Part shown: positions 22,863 to 35,099 of the stretch, in pieces
Numbering within the stretch: the stretch's first letter is position 1
Layout of the letters: every line of letters begins with the position of its first letter
NCBI GenBank assembly: GCA_013398055.1
Contig: VZRS01009488.1
Span: forward strand, 124,001-188,000
Direction: 5' to 3'
Length of the DNA stretch: 64,000 nt
Origin: Ifrita kowaldi
Lineage: Eukaryota; Chordata; Aves; Passeriformes; Cinclosomatidae
Notes under the pieces: model-generated
The model's database searches: none
Seen by the model: the letters and a program-made list of their open reading frames with translations, nothing else
Told to the model about the DNA's origin: nothing
Program-made: the position numbers and the translations under genes

Positions 22863-23970
22863 GCAGCTGCAAATCCATTAACACTTCCCGTGCTCCTGCC
22901 AGGGAAGTGCTTTATTTCTCCTTATTATTTATGGCTTTTATTTTTGTGTGCAGAATTCACAAGGTTTGGAGCCATGGAAGAACTTCTCCCTGTGGCATTT
23001 AGCAAGAAACTGAGGGCATGGAGGAAGGTTTGGGCTGGCCAAGGGTTTCCTTCAGCCCAGATTGTCGTTTTCATTTCTATTGCAGTGTCCCCAGACTGAG
23101 CCAACCCCTTGCAGCTGAGAATTATTTGAATTCCTTTGGGTTTGACAGACCCCAATCCATCTCCTACTGCCAAAACTGTTGTTAGAAGCCCTGATTATTC
23201 CATGACTTCCATTCTGTTTGTGTGCTGACACTGCTTTCCCGTGCTGTGCATTCCTGGCAGATGTGGATTTTATACCAAACCACATAAATTTACAGCAAGT
23301 CTCTCCAGCAGTAAAATCTGGGAGTTTTCCATCAGCTGCCAGCGAGCTGCAGCAGTAAATGAAGCTCCCTTCCAGCAGCTGCACTGCACTGGAACCAACA
23401 AACCCTTCCTGTGTCAGCCCACAAATCAGGCTGAGCTCGCTCTCTGAGAGGACAGGGACGTGCAGGGGCAGAATAACAACGTTTTTCCATGTTAGTGCCA
23501 TTTCACTTCTGGAAAATAAAGATGCAAGCCCTGCCTCTTCATGGGAAACTGATCCTAACTGGTCATCCCAGCTCCCACTGGAGTAACAAAGATTCTGACA
23601 CCACTAGAGGACATTTTCACCTCGTCCTGCCAGGACCAGGCTGTTCCCGTCCTGAGCCCTGCAGTGGCTGCAATGGGATGAGCCTCTCTCCACATCCATG
23701 AAACCTAAGCCTGAGCATCCTCCTGCAGCTCCAGTTTGATGCCAGTTTGTTATCAGCACCTGGCCACTTTCCTGCAGAGCTGGAAGATAAAATCAGCCCT
23801 TGTGTGGCATCGGGAGGACAGGCAGTGACTGCACTGAAGTGGTGCAGACAAATGGCTGGGCTGGGATAAAGCAGCACAAAACTGCCCTGTGTGGCCCTGA
23901 GCAAATCTGATCAGCTGGGAAAAGCCTGTGGTGCCTTTGCTCATGCACCCACAGCAGCTTTGATCTGCTG
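22863..23970. other. Unique spacer
   Basis: No gene or repeat was recognised. Composition is unremarkable, and it ends at the target duplication of the LTR that follows. Confidence 0.4.
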
Positions 23971-23974
23971 CTGG

Positions 23975-24446
23975 TGATGCCATGATGATTTTTTTGCCTT
24001 TTCTTTTATACCCCTTTATACCTTTTTACAGCTCCTGTATTCTTAGTGCTTTTTGCCAACATTCTTGGCCTTGTTTGTTAAGCCAGGAGACTCAACATTT
24101 TAGAAGCTTCGTAGTCAGGGATCAGTGTGCCCTAGACCTCTCCAGAACAGGTCCTCTTCAGAACAGTTTATTGTGTAAACTGAGATAGAACCATCCAGGG
24201 GAAGGTTCCTTGGGGAGGGAGGCTCATTCGAGCCTCTCATTGGGGAATCTTTGATAGATTTGCTAATTAGTAACACCTATAATGGGATACCAGATCTTTT
24301 GGGGGTGTGCATTGCAGTGTGCATGAAGATGCATTCGACCTGGATGTGGTGCACCTAAGGATCCTTAAAATAAACACCAAGGTAAAATCCCTTTTTCCCT
24401 TCTAACCATGTTTGACTCTTGATTTTAAAATCAGGAAATGGCATCA
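23975..24446 (+). mobile_element. Solo LTR of endogenous retrovirus, TGATGCC family
   Basis: A complete 472-bp solo LTR. The ends form a perfect 9-bp inverted repeat, TGATGCCAT...ATGGCATCA, with the canonical TG...CA termini. It is flanked by a 4-bp direct repeat CTGG (23971-23974 and 24447-24450), the expected target duplication. Inside, TATAAT at 24278-24283 sits where the TATA box of related copies lies, and AATAAA at 24369-24374 is the likely polyadenylation signal. Neither gag, pol nor env adjoins, so LTR-LTR recombination has removed the provirus. It is a more diverged member of the family than the copies at 43634 and 50806. Confidence 0.85.
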
Positions 24447-24450
24447 CTGG

Positions 24451-25299
24451 ATCCTCCAAATCCAGCATTTACCACCAGCCAAATGTGAGCTCTGAACTCC
24501 ATGCTCCAGGGGCAGGGAAAGCAGGGACAAACAAACCATTTCTGCCCCTCCACCGCTGAGTTTGCCTCTCCCAGAGCATCCTTCAGGTGGGTGAATGTCC
24601 CGTGGCCCTGCTTTGTGTTGGGTTGTTTTGGCACCTGCTGAGCAGTGGAGCTGCCGAGCTCCCGAGCAGCTGGGAACGCTTTGAAGACCTCAGCCTTAGC
24701 CAGGCTTTTTCCCTCTCCGTTTTTGACAGCAGCAGAGGGGACCTTTGGGCGCTTCAAAGCCCGATTTTAATCACTTACCTGATTGAAGTGATTGCCTCCT
24801 TTAGCTCTGGTATTTCTTGTCATTAGCCTGCTGACCTCTGGGATGAAGGGATTCATCTTCAAAAGCCAAGCTGGCTTTGTCTGTGCTGGGCCTGGGGCTG
24901 CTCCTGCTTTCCCCAGTGTGGGATTCCCTACTCAGCACTGGTTACAGGGGTCGTGCTCTGCCCTGGAAACCAGGAGGGGCTGCTGCATCTCTGCCAGTCT
25001 CGTTGTCCCTGACTCTATTTGCTGTGGAGATATTTAATTCCACTGCCTTATCGTGGGATTAAAGAGGAGGACGTGTCCCCTTCTCTTGCCAGCTTTAGAG
25101 ATGCATTTTTTCACATATGTACCAGAGAACTCCGAGTGCTCCTTGCTGTTTCCTGATTCAGAAGAGCTCTCTGCCCCCCCAGGGCTGGTTTTTCCTGTTG
25201 CAGTAGCACCTGGGGATCCAGAGGAGTTCCAGAGCCTGCACCCACCTTGCACTGGTTGGGATGGGACCCACACAGCTGCAGGGGCTGAGGAAATCCAGG
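24451..25299. other. Unique spacer
   Basis: No gene or named repeat was recognised between the solo LTR and the minisatellite. Confidence 0.4.
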
Positions 25300-25732
25300 G
25301 CAGATGGATGGAATCCATGCAGATGGATGGAATGGATGCAGATGGATGGAAGGGAGGCAGAGGGATGGAAGGGAGGCAGAGGGATGGAATGATGGGAGAG
25401 GGATGGGATGGATGCAGAGGGATGGGATGGATGCAGATGGATGGAATGGATGCAGAGGGATGGAATGGATGCAGAGGGATGGAAGGGAGGCAGAGGGATG
25501 GAATGGATGCAGAGGGATGGGATGGATGCAGAGGGATGGGATGGATGCAGAGGGATGGAATGGATGCAGAGGGATGGAAGGGAGGCAGAGGGATGGAATG
25601 GATGCAGAGGGATGGGATGGATGCAGAGGGATGGAATGGATGCAGAGGGATGGGATGGATGCAGATGGATAGAAGGGAGGCAGAGGGATGGAAAGGAGGC
25701 AGAGGGATGGAGTGAGTGCAGCTGGATGCAGT
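25300..25732. repeat. Minisatellite, 19-bp unit, about 22-23 copies
   Basis: This is a tandem array with consensus unit GGATGCAGAGGGATGGAAT and strong strand asymmetry (G/A on the plus strand, C/T on the minus). Two unit variants alternate irregularly, one with GATGCAG and one with GAGGCAG, plus G/A changes in GGGATGG against GGAATGG. Because 19 is not a multiple of three, all three phases of the unit follow each other in any frame. Stop-free units therefore leave several frames open at once, giving the false long open frames on both strands, a 19-residue peptide repeated every 57 bp. It is not a gene and not a CRISPR array, as it has no unique spacers. Confidence 0.95.
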
Positions 25733-25994
25733 GAAGCAGCTGATGGGATGGCTACTGGAAAGCACAGGCTCGCCCCACTGCAAACCAGTCTGGCCAGGGG
25801 CAGTTGCTGGAGTGGGGGCTTTCTGTGACTCCAGCCGGTCTGTGGCCATGGGACAGCCACAATTCCCGATTTCTCTCTTTGGGATGAGTCCATCTGATTT
25901 ACTGTTTGGCTTTTTATGGCTCACAAGACATTGGGCCAGTAGACAACAGTCTTGTCTGGGCACAAATCTGGACCAAAACACTTCCAGGGGCACC

Positions 25995-26452
25995 ACAATA
26001 TAAAAAAAGACATTAAGCTGTTACAGAGCATCCAGATGAGGCCAGGGAGGTTGGGAAAGGTCTGGAGGGGAAATGTTATGAGGAGCACATGGTTTGTCCA
26101 GCCTGGAGAAGAGACTAAGGGGAGACCTCACTGTGGTCTTCAACATCGTCATGAGGGGCAGCTCTGATTTCTGCTCCCTGTGACAGGGACAGCACCCAGG
26201 GAATGGCTGGAGCTGCACCAGGGAGGGTCAGGCTGGATATGAGGAAAGGTTCCTCCCCCAGAGGGTGCTGGGCACTGCCCAGGCTCCCCAGGGAATGGGC
26301 ACGGCCCCGAGGCTGCCAGAGCTCCAGGAGCATTTGGACAGCGCTGCCAGGGCTGCCCAGGGTGGGGTTGTTGGGGTGTCTGGGCAGGGCTGGAGCTGGA
26401 CTGGATGATCCTGTGGGTCCTCCCAGCTCAGGAGATCCTGTGATTCCCTGAT
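25995..26452 (+). mobile_element. CR1 LINE fragment, type B, about 460 bp
   Basis: It starts in the last part of ORF2 (AAAAAAGACATTAAGCTG, then CAGAGCATCCAGATGAGGCC). The CR1 segment CAGCCTGGAGAAGAGACTAAG follows near 26100, then GGCTGGATATGAGGAAAGG and GAGGGTGCTGGGCACTGCC near 26260. The tail is GGAGATCCTGTGATTCCCTG. It is one of the longer type B copies and has no intact reading frame. Confidence 0.9.
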
Positions 26453-29400
26453 CTCTAGTGCACTTGATGACTGGGGTGATATCTCCACCTGCCCCTGTAT
26501 CTGTCAGAGGTGCTCACACAGCTCCGGGCTCCTTTGATAGCAAACGTCATTGCCAGGACTCAACTGCCGGGTTCTAAAGCCAACCCCGACACTTTCTGTG
26601 TGTAAATCCCATTTCCTCTGAGCATTTCCCAGCAGAGCTGAGTCCATGTGCCGAGCAGAATCCTCGCTGCCCTGCCCTGCCCCAGGCACTGCTCCCTGTC
26701 GGAGCCCCAGGCTGCTCTGTGCCCCTCAGGGTCACGGTGCCAGCGGGGATGGAGGGCAGCAGTGAGGGACTCTGGGACAGAGGTGCCAGTCTGACCTGAT
26801 TTTCTCAGTCTTGAGATGTTCCAAAGGATGAATTTTCTGAACATTTGTTCCTCTCAGCAGGAGCTATTGTTTCTGACATATTTATCCAGCTCAGTGCTAC
26901 CTTGAGATATCACTTTTGACAGAGCCTTCTTAAATTAAACATACAAATGTGCCCTACTGAGAGGGAAGATGTGAGCACTAATGGTTCTGAGAATGATGGA
27001 GAAACCTGCCCATTAGCTCCTCCTGAGCTGCTAAATGTGCTCCTGTACTAGGAAAAGAAACAGGGAGCCAGCAGGATCAAAGGGGGAATGGGGACAGAGA
27101 TCACACGGGTGAGGTTTGAGATGAAACGCTCTTCAAACTGAGGGGTGGGAGAGGCCAGGGCACAGAATTCAGGTATCTGTGTATGAAAACAGGGGCCAAG
27201 CTACAGAGGAAGGGGCTGAGCCCAGGGGATGAGCTGCCAGCAGGAGGTTCAGCTGCTCCAGAACCCAGAGAATTCCCTAACACCTCTGCTGTGCTTTCCC
27301 AGCCCTCTGCCCATGGCAGCTCTGGCACAGGGCATGGCCCAAGCTGAGCTCAGAGAGGAGATAAAGGAGGTGCCCACGGTCCCTGTGAGGAGAGTTGCCT
27401 CAATTCCTGTAATTTGCTGGAAATTTTTCCCCAGAACCCAACGGATAAAGCGGCTGCACGGGATGGAGCAGGATGGAGCTGCAGCTGGATCATCCCAAAG
27501 AGAAGGGTTGCAAGGGAGTGCCTGGATTTTCTCTTGGAAAGCCTCCCCCAGTCCTCCCACAGCTGTGCCAGAGCAGTGCTGGGATGCTCCCAAGCTCCCC
27601 TCTCCCAGGGCTGACTCCCTGGGATGCCAGTGCTGCCCTTTGGAGATGTCTCGGCACTCATGGAGTCCCCCCATATCTCTTTCCTTCCCCTCCTCTCCTG
27701 TCTCAGGCCTGACCTGCCCACAAATACAATTGCTTTGGAGCTGGGACATCATTATTTGGCTCCTGGTTGGGCTTCACACCTGAGCAGGGGCTGTGCTGGT
27801 GTGCCAGTTGTATAATGAGGTAAAAAACCACAAGTCCACTGCAGCGTGACAGCTCCAGATGTTGGGGAGGTCTGTGGGAAAAGCAACACTGCTCTGCAGC
27901 TCCTAAAACCAGGGGAAGGACCAGCTGCCCACCCTTCCTGTGGAGAAATTCCTCCTTCTTTCAGTATTTTGAGACATATTTAAGTTATGCAGTTGGTTTT
28001 AAAGTCAATTTTAAAAGGTATTCAGCAGTTGTTCTAAAAGCCAGCCAGCTCACACAGTTTCCACCAAATTGCTGCCACCCCTTCCCCCTTCCTCCTCCCC
28101 GTCCCTCTCATGAGAAGGAAGATTTCAGTCCCATCTTTTCCTCCTGCCTTCTCTCTGCCTCCAAGCCCCCCTATTTCCTTTCTCTTTCAGCCCGTTTTTC
28201 TTCCCTCATTGATGAAAACACTTTGACTGATTCCCGCCCTCCCTCCCCTGCCTGAAATGCCCAGTTTCCTTGACACACTGAAATTGCTAATGGTTCTTGC
28301 TGCTCCTTTTCCTAAATGGAGTCTTTTTGAGGAATTACTCAGCTCAGTGCTCCATCAGCTCCTTGCCTGGGCTGGGCAGACACCCGGGCAGGAGCTGTGC
28401 AGCACCAACACCAGCACTGGAATTCCAACCCCCCGTGTCTATAATTAAGCTGGAGATTTATGATTCAGTGTCTGGGCTCTGTTTTTCTTTAGTGAACTGT
28501 GAGGAACTCTCTGAAGGAAGAGCTTGTGCTGTTTGCTCAATCACAGTTCTATATATTATGTATTTTATATATTTTATATATTCCTTCCTGGATTCTCTCC
28601 CCACACAACGTCAGGAGCACTCTGGTGAAAAATGGATAATCCATACGGTGAATTTTACAGCCAGGGCCCATTTTTTAAAGTCACAGATAAAACCCAGGCA
28701 GCAGGAAGGGAGAAAATGAAAAGAAAAAGGAGAAGCAAAGACAGTAGAAGCAGGAAAAGAGGGAGGGAAGCAGCTGTAAAATGAGGGGGAAGAAGCAGGA
28801 TATGGAGCATGGCCTCGTACCAACAGGGGCAGGAGGGGAAGGGCTGTTTGGGGGCAAAACTGGTCATGTCCAGCTCCCTTTCCACCTCCAAAAGGCCCTT
28901 TGGGACAGCTCACCCCGTCCTTCCTCCAGCAGCTGCTCCCTGCCCCAGGAAGGGACCTCCACAGCCTCCCCTCTCAGGGCTGATGCCCGCTGGTTTCCGA
29001 TCTTTTCCCATTTCCAGGTCTGCAACAATTCTTCTGCACCTCATAGGGGCTTTCCTGTTCCTGTACAGGATGAGGCCACTTTTAATGCCATTTTTCAGAG
29101 TGACAAAGGCAGTTTCTGCGCTGTCACCTCTGCAGTGCCAAGATTCCACTCAGGTCTCTCTCTGCCCCCTCCAGCTCCTTATCTCCATCCAAATTCCTGA
29201 CAACCAGGGGCTGCTGCCATACAGTTTCCTGGTGCTGTTCCATACCATGCACTGGCTGCAAATTCACTTCGGAGGGGAAGGAGCAAATAGCAGCAAATAT
29301 TCAAGAATGCCTTGAAACAGCAGAGGGAATTTCAGCCAGAAAAAGGTAGGGAGGATTAAAAGGAAAAATAAATTGCAAAATGTAATCTGGGAATTTCCCA

Positions 29401-29767
29401 GATGAAATGCTTTGGAAACAGCAGCAGGTTTCATTAGCAGGCTTTCACAGCAAAGCCCGTTGTGACCACAGAGTTGTTGTTTTGTTTCATTTCTGGAGAG
29501 TTTTTAAATTTAAACCTCGGCTTAACTGGAGGAAAAGGTGTGAAAGGAGTAAATGAACCCCAAGAAACAGATTGGGTTAAAGTGAAGTGTTCCTCCTCTA
29601 ACCCTGAGACTAATCTGGTGGGAAGTGGCACTGGAGTGGTGTCCATTTCCCAGTGGATTCATCAGAGGAAAGATCTGTTATGTGTCCGTAATGTGGATGG
29701 GAGGGTGGGGGACGCCCTATTTTGCTGGAAGAACATCAGGAATTGAGAAAATGGGAAACTCAACAGT
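26453..29767. other. Unique DNA, no gene recognised
   Basis: About 3.3 kb. A pyrimidine-rich tract lies at about 28075-28200 and an AT-rich microsatellite-like run (TATATATTATGTATTTTATA) at about 28549-28585. Open frames of 120-185 codons at 27229-27783 and antisense mirror each other and have no domain. Confidence 0.45.
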
Positions 29768-29862
29768 GAGAAAATGTTCCTGCTGTCCAGCCTGAGCCTC
29801 CCCTGGATCAGCCTGAGTCCATTTTCCCTGGTTATTAATCTCTGCCTGGGATAGGGAAACTG
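29768..29862 (-). mobile_element. Probable old CR1 fragment, reversed
   Basis: The plus strand reads GAGAAAATGTTCCTGCTGTC, CAGCCTGAGCCTCCCCTGG, ATCAGCCTGAGTCCATTTTC and CCTGGTTATTAATCTCTGCC. This parallels the reversed CR1 segment around the start of its 3' untranslated region (compare AACCTAAACC...CAGCTTGGGGCCGTTTCC near 42357). The match is partial and no tail is present, so the call is tentative. Confidence 0.45.
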
Positions 29863-31369
29863 AGCCTCTCCATTTTGGGGTTTAGCTATAGGTCTGCCCC
29901 TAAATCATGCCCAGCAGGACACCTTTGGTACCTGTGCCTATTCACACAGCCATTTTCACATGCCTTGGATAACTTGGGTTCAGGCTCTTACTGAAATATT
30001 ACAAGCCAAATTCCAAGTGTTTCTAATTTTCCAGGCCCATTTCTCTGCTCGCTGATGACAGTTCCCATAATTACAGAAGCTGGGAATACAAGCCAGAATC
30101 CACAAGTGCTTCTTCAGAGCAGACAAACAGAAAAATAGGGGGTGGGGTGGGGGAACAATTTTTGTGTTTCATTGCCCACAAGTGATTACTGGAGCCGCAT
30201 TTAATTGGGGTGAACAGTGCTGGTGGTACCTCAGAGGACAACGTGGATGAGGGGTGAGGGAGCCCTCGAGGAGGGGAAGGAGAACGAATTCCAGCAGCAA
30301 TAATTAAAAATCCTCTGGGGAAATTTAGGGCACTTCCCAGGCACCGCTGTGCACCGGGAAACAATGAAGTGCACGGAAGCTCCGAGCTGTTCCCACTAAT
30401 TGGACACCGTGCCAGGGAGCCGGGGAAGCTGGGGAAGGAACGTCGAGCAAAGCCCCAGCCTGGCCTGGGGATTGTGAAAATGTTGTAGCTAATGGGATTC
30501 TGGCAGGATTGGAAGGGAAGAGAGTTGGACATGGAGCGTGTGAGCTTGGGAAAGGGCTGGCAGGAGCAGCAGGAGTTGTGTCGGGTGTCCCCCAAACGAG
30601 CAGGAGACTCCTCACCTGAGCTGGAGCACCCTGGAAAGGGAGAGAGGCTTCAGTGCTGGGGTTTGCTCCAGGTCATTCCTGTTCAGGAAGATTTTGGGAG
30701 CTAAAATTCAGGCCACCAGGCAAACAGGTGCAGCAGTAAAGCTGAATTCAGAGGCTTTGCCCTGTGCTGCCCCAGGTGGAAAATCCCACAACACCCAGCA
30801 GTGAGGGGAGGAGGGAGCAGCTCCATGGAGGAGCTGCCTTTGGCCTCTCCATTCCCCTCCAAACCTCCCCTTGCCCTCCTGGCCACAGGGACCCTGAGCT
30901 CTGCCCACACATCTGAGTCTGAGCAAGGCAGATAACACCTGCAAAAGGGGTTTTCATCGTCCTCCTCTGTGTTTTGAAGTGAAAACACTAAAAAAGAAAA
31001 TTAATGTATGTAATACAGCAACAGGCTGGGGAAGCTCACTTTGCTCTTGCTGTTGTTTGTTTGCTCGTTGCTTTTCTTACTCTCAATAGAAAAATGTTCA
31101 AGCCAAAATGAAACGTTTTGTCTCTTCAGGCAGTTTTTTTAAATAGTGGAGGGTTTGTTTGCTTTGGCTTTTCCCCTTTGTTTGTTTTCGGTCTTAGTGC
31201 TCTTTCCAAAGAAACGCGGTATTTATTTATTATCCTACTGCATAAGAAATACACAGAAAAAGCTTGAAAGCCATTGGGGGAGGCTCCCAGGAAAACCTGT
31301 GGTCCCTGAGTGGTGCCTGGCTCAGGACGGGGTGGTGGGAGAGGCTGTGGTGAGGGTGGGCAGAGCACA
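29863..31369. other. Unique DNA, no gene recognised
   Basis: No repeat or exon was recognised. An antisense open frame of about 170 codons near 30071-30595 lacks any domain. The stretch at 31010-31220 is T-rich and unremarkable. Confidence 0.4.
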
Positions 31370-31580
31370 GGAACAGGTTGGGTATTAGGGAAAATTTCTT
31401 TATTGGAATGGTGATCAGGCATCGGAACAGGCTCCCCAGTGGTGGAATCACCGTCCTTGGAAGCGTTCAAAGAACACGTGGCTGTGGCACTTGAGGACAG
31501 GGTTTAGTGGTGGGCTTGCCAGTGCTGGGTTAAGGGTTGAAATTGGTGGTCTTGGAGGGCTTTCCCACCCTAAATGCATC
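31370..31580 (+). mobile_element. CR1 LINE fragment, type C
   Basis: The fragment carries GGTATTAGGGAAAATTTC, GATCAGGCATCGGAACAGGC, GCTGTGGCACTTGAGGACAG near 31481 and TTAGTGGTGGGCTTGCCAG near 31504. It ends after GGCTTTCCCACCCTAAATGC without the final octamers. Confidence 0.85.
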
Positions 31581-32329
31581 TGGATCCCATGGGCATCTCA
31601 AGGCCTGGAGGCGCAGGACTTGTCCTAAAGGCTCCTTGTTGCATGTGCTGTCACACAGTGCCGTGGAATCCAGGAATCCCCCTGGAATCCGGGCTGCACC
31701 CTGGGCAGCAGCGCTTTTCCAGTGGAAACACCCCCAGCGATCAGGACAGGACCTGCTCCAGGCCACGGGGTGTTTCCAACAGAAACCCCGGTTCAGACAG
31801 ATACAAGGTGCCTCGGAGAGACACCTTTGGGGTTTCCCCCTCGTCAGGAGACTTTCCTCATCCAGTGGCTGGGAATTCTTCCCCGTGAGGGCGGTGAGGC
31901 CTGGCACGGGGTCCTTTTGGGCCCTTCTGGGACACATCACATCAAAGCCTTTTCTTCACCAGGGAAACTCCGACCAAAATCTCTCTTCTTTCCCCTCCTC
32001 CTCCCCCTGCCCCTCCCCACCATTTCTCCAGGTACAGCAGTTCCAGAGTGCCCTGTAAGAAGCCCTGTCTGGGCACAGAGCCCACCCTGAAAGGTGACCA
32101 CGTGGACTCCCACGAGCCACGGAGCTGGCCTGAAGCACTGGCATTCCCAGGGATCTGTTTTTTCCAGATGCTTCCCAGAAGGCAGGGACTTTCTTGAGAG
32201 AAGAAGGTTCACCCCAGATCTGCAGGTGTGATCCCTGGACTGGGAGATGGCTCTGCCATAGCAGCCTGGCAGGAAAATCCCAGGGGAATCTGCTCCTTTC
32301 CCACCAGCTCCTCCTAAACAGGAGCCCTG
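31581..32329. other. Unique GC-rich spacer
   Basis: Overlapping open frames up to 173 codons occur on both strands (31530-32090) without domain or splice evidence. A C/T-rich tract lies at 31990-32030. No gene is called. Confidence 0.4.
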
Positions 32330-32722
32330 CTAACCCACGTCCCCAAGTGCCACATCCACACAGCTTTTAAATCCCTGCAGGGATGGAGACTCCTCCGCTG
32401 TCCTGGGCAGCCTCTGCCAATGCCTGGCCACCCTTTTCCTGAAATAATTTTCCATAATATCCAATCTAAACCTTCTCTGGTGCAACCTGAGGCCGTTCCC
32501 TCTCCTCCTGTCCCTTGTGGGAGCAGAGCCCGACCCCCCCCGGCTGCCCCCTCCTGTCAGGGAGTTGTGCAGAGCCACAAGGTCCCCCCTGAGCCTCCTT
32601 TTCTCCAGGCTGAGCCCCTTTCCCAGCTCCCTCAGCCGCTCCTGGAGCTCCAGCCCCTTCCCCAGCTCTGTTCCCATCCCTGGACACGCTCCAGCCCCTC
32701 AGTGTCTTTCTCACAGGAATTT
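32330..32722 (-). mobile_element. CR1 LINE fragment, type C, reversed
   Basis: The plus strand has CCCCAAGTGCCACATCCAC near 32342, GCCAATGCCTGGCCACCC near 32416, ATCCAATCTAAACCTTCTC near 32459 and CAGGGAGTTGTGCAGAGCC near 32558. It reaches the end of ORF2 at CTCAGCCGCTCCTGGAGC near 32630. The terminal octamers are missing at the 32330 side. Confidence 0.9.
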
Positions 32723-33689
32723 GGATATCTCCTTGTGCCCACAGCCCAGATGGGTGTCCTGGACTCTGGGGACAGAGGGATGAAGTGAGAGTGGCACAGC
32801 AGAAAGGATTTGGGGCTGAGCTGCTGACACTGGAATGCTCGTTCTGCAAAGCATCCGAGAGCCTGGAAGGATCCTAAATTTCCTTCTGTCACCTACAGGG
32901 ATGCAGCCATTTTTTTCATGCCCTTTGGATAAATAGAGGTTTTCTCCGGAGCCTCCAGGAACCTTAATTTTTCACCCATCCTAATAACCATAAAACTGAG
33001 ACAGGCGAGTAATAAAATGTCAAAATCCATGTGTTTTAAAATCTGAGAGGACTCTCAAATGTCACTGAAATGTGGGATGGAAAAGGAGATGGGAGGACGT
33101 GTAGCTGAGCCTGTGGTGGTGGCTGGGCTGTCCTTTCCACACTCCTGCTTTGGCCTGGCCTCCTGGGCCCCTCTGGAAATGGGGATGGAGTGGGGGAGGA
33201 GGTGCTTTGGTGCTGAAGGAGCAGTTCCCTTTCCTGGGGAGGGGGGATGAAGTGAGGCTGCATTTCCTGTGCTGTGTCAATCCCAGTTTGGCCCAGTCTC
33301 CACCAGAGCTCTGATGGATGTTCTGTGTGAGCACCTTGTCCCCTTCTCCGTGGGCTCCTCCTGAGCCCTATGTGCTGTTTAGGCCACGGCAAATGTGGCT
33401 GTCCCAAAAATCCTGATTTTCCAGGTTTTTAATGCAGAGTGTCAGTCAAGAGCTGCACAGAACGTGTAAGTTAACACAGAAAGTCCTGGATTTCTCTCCA
33501 CCCCCTTCTCCCATCAAAATCTTATCTAAAAATGCCTATCACGGTGATAACTGGAGCAGAAACAGGGAAGGGTTTTCTCTTCTGGTAAAAAAGTCTTCAT
33601 ATTTTAAAAAAGCAAAACCAGCATCCTGGTCAAATTAGGATGAAAAATCAAGATTTTTGTCTTCTTTTTATTAATATTTTTTTTTCTTT
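32723..33689. other. Unique spacer up to the assembly gap
   Basis: No gene or repeat was recognised. The last 40 bases before the gap are T-rich (TTATTAATATTTTTTTTTC). Confidence 0.4.
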
Positions 33690-33734
33690 NNNNNNNNNNN
33701 NNNNNNNNNNNNNNNNNNNNNNNNNNNNNNNNNN
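33690..33734. other. Assembly gap of 45 N
   Basis: 45 undetermined bases, preceded by a T-rich run and followed immediately by 11 C (33735-33745). Homopolymers on both sides suggest a low-complexity tract that could not be sequenced or assembled; the true length is unknown. Confidence 0.98.
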
Positions 33735-33745
33735 CCCCCCCCCCC

Positions 33746-34394
33746 AAGCATGCTATTTTTGCAAACCATGCTTTTTTATTTTGCACGGCCGAGTAGAGTC
33801 CTGGGCTGCCAAATGTCCCATATTCATAAACTCCAGAGGAAGATGGCATTTGACATTTCTTCTTTCTTTGCCTATTGGTTAGTCCAAGATGAAACATGTT
33901 TGGAAACCAAAGCCTTTCTTGCCTCCGCGACAAAAAAACACCTCAAAATCAAAACAGGACATTTTGACAATGCCTAAATTATTTTGTTATTTATTCCCAA
34001 ATTTATTTTCCTGTGCTTTTGAGCCTCATCAAACCCAATCTTCCTTTATGATGGTTTTGTTTGGACCTGTAGCTGTGTGAAGAATTCGGCAGAGGTTCTA
34101 ATGCCACTGTCAGGGCACTCTGTCAGAACATGGGCCCCACTGCATCCAGACCCAGCACCTCTGCTGGGGAAAAGGCTGCTGTGAGAGCAAAGGCTTCAGG
34201 GAAACATTGTAAGTGTTTCATTTTAAGTGTTTAAGAGTTCAGTGTCACACACTTTGCACAAGAGATTTCCCGCTCAGCTCTCTCACCAGGATAAGGGCTC
34301 CTGGGAGCCTGGCTGGGTTCACACTTTGTTCTTGAAGCTAAAAAACTCCTTGCAGCTCTCCCAGAAATCTGAGAGGATGGCACGAAGTCTCTGA
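33746..34394. other. Unique spacer
   Basis: No gene or named repeat was recognised to the right of the gap. Confidence 0.4.
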
Positions 34395-34643
34395 ACGGCT
34401 GGAGCTGTGCCAGGGGGGCTTAGTTTGGAGAGCAGGAAAGGCTCTTCCCCCAGAGGGTGCTGGGCACTGCCCAGGCTCCCCAGGGAATGGGCACAGCCCC
34501 GAGGCTGCCAGAGCTCCAGGAGCGTTTGGGCAGCGCTGCCAGGGATGCCCAGGGTGGGGTTGTTGTGCAGGGCTGGAGCTGGACTGGATGATCCCTGTGG
34601 ATGATCCCTTCCAGCCCAGGATTCTCTGTGATTCTGTGATTCC
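34395..34643 (+). mobile_element. CR1 LINE fragment, type B
   Basis: The fragment carries GGCTGGAGCTGTGCCAGG, GAGGGTGCTGGGCACTGCC near 34454 and a slightly deleted middle: GGGGTTGTTGTGCAGGGC lacks a few bases compared with sister copies. GGATGATCCCTGTGGATGAT shows a short local duplication of GATGATCCCT. The tail is ATTCTCTGTGATTCTGTGAT, two clean CR1 octamers. Confidence 0.92.
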
Positions 34644-35099
34644 CTGCTCACTGCTTCCCTCTCTCTGTGAAGCAAGGCAGGGCTGATGCTGTTGGAGCCC
34701 TCTGGGATTTGGTGGTGCTCATGGGGGTGGTGGAGGCTCCCGCTGCACGCTGGAGAAGAGGGAACAGCAGCACAGGGATCTGCGGGGTTTATTCCCTGCT
34801 CCCAGAGGGGAGCCAGCAGCTCTTCCCTGCAGGTTCAGCTGTGCAGCGCCAGAGGTGCCCACACAGCTCAGCCATGCCTGGGGAGCCCTGGAATGTGCCC
34901 TGACCTCCTTCCCAGTCCTGCCCTTGCAAGGAGCAGCCGGGCCCCGGTGCCTGGACATCACCAGTGACAGGGCAGACTTTGGTTAATGACTTCAGTGGCA
35001 ATGCTGAGGTGAAAACAGAGCGAGGCAAAGCTCTCCCGCAGAGAAATAAACCCAAATAAACCTGTCAGAAGGACAGAGCTGTTGTGTGCAAAGCCCTGT
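34644..35099. other. Unique spacer
   Basis: GC-rich with overlapping chance open frames on both strands; nothing recognised. Confidence 0.4.

Noticed and set aside
25300..25732. Possible CRISPR array
   Set aside because: Units follow each other directly with no unique spacers, and the surroundings are vertebrate.
25034..25996. Long open frames (up to about 320 codons) over the minisatellite, on both strands
   Set aside because: They are produced by a 19-bp tandem repeat without stop codons and appear in several frames at once; the encoded sequence is a meaningless 19-residue repeat.
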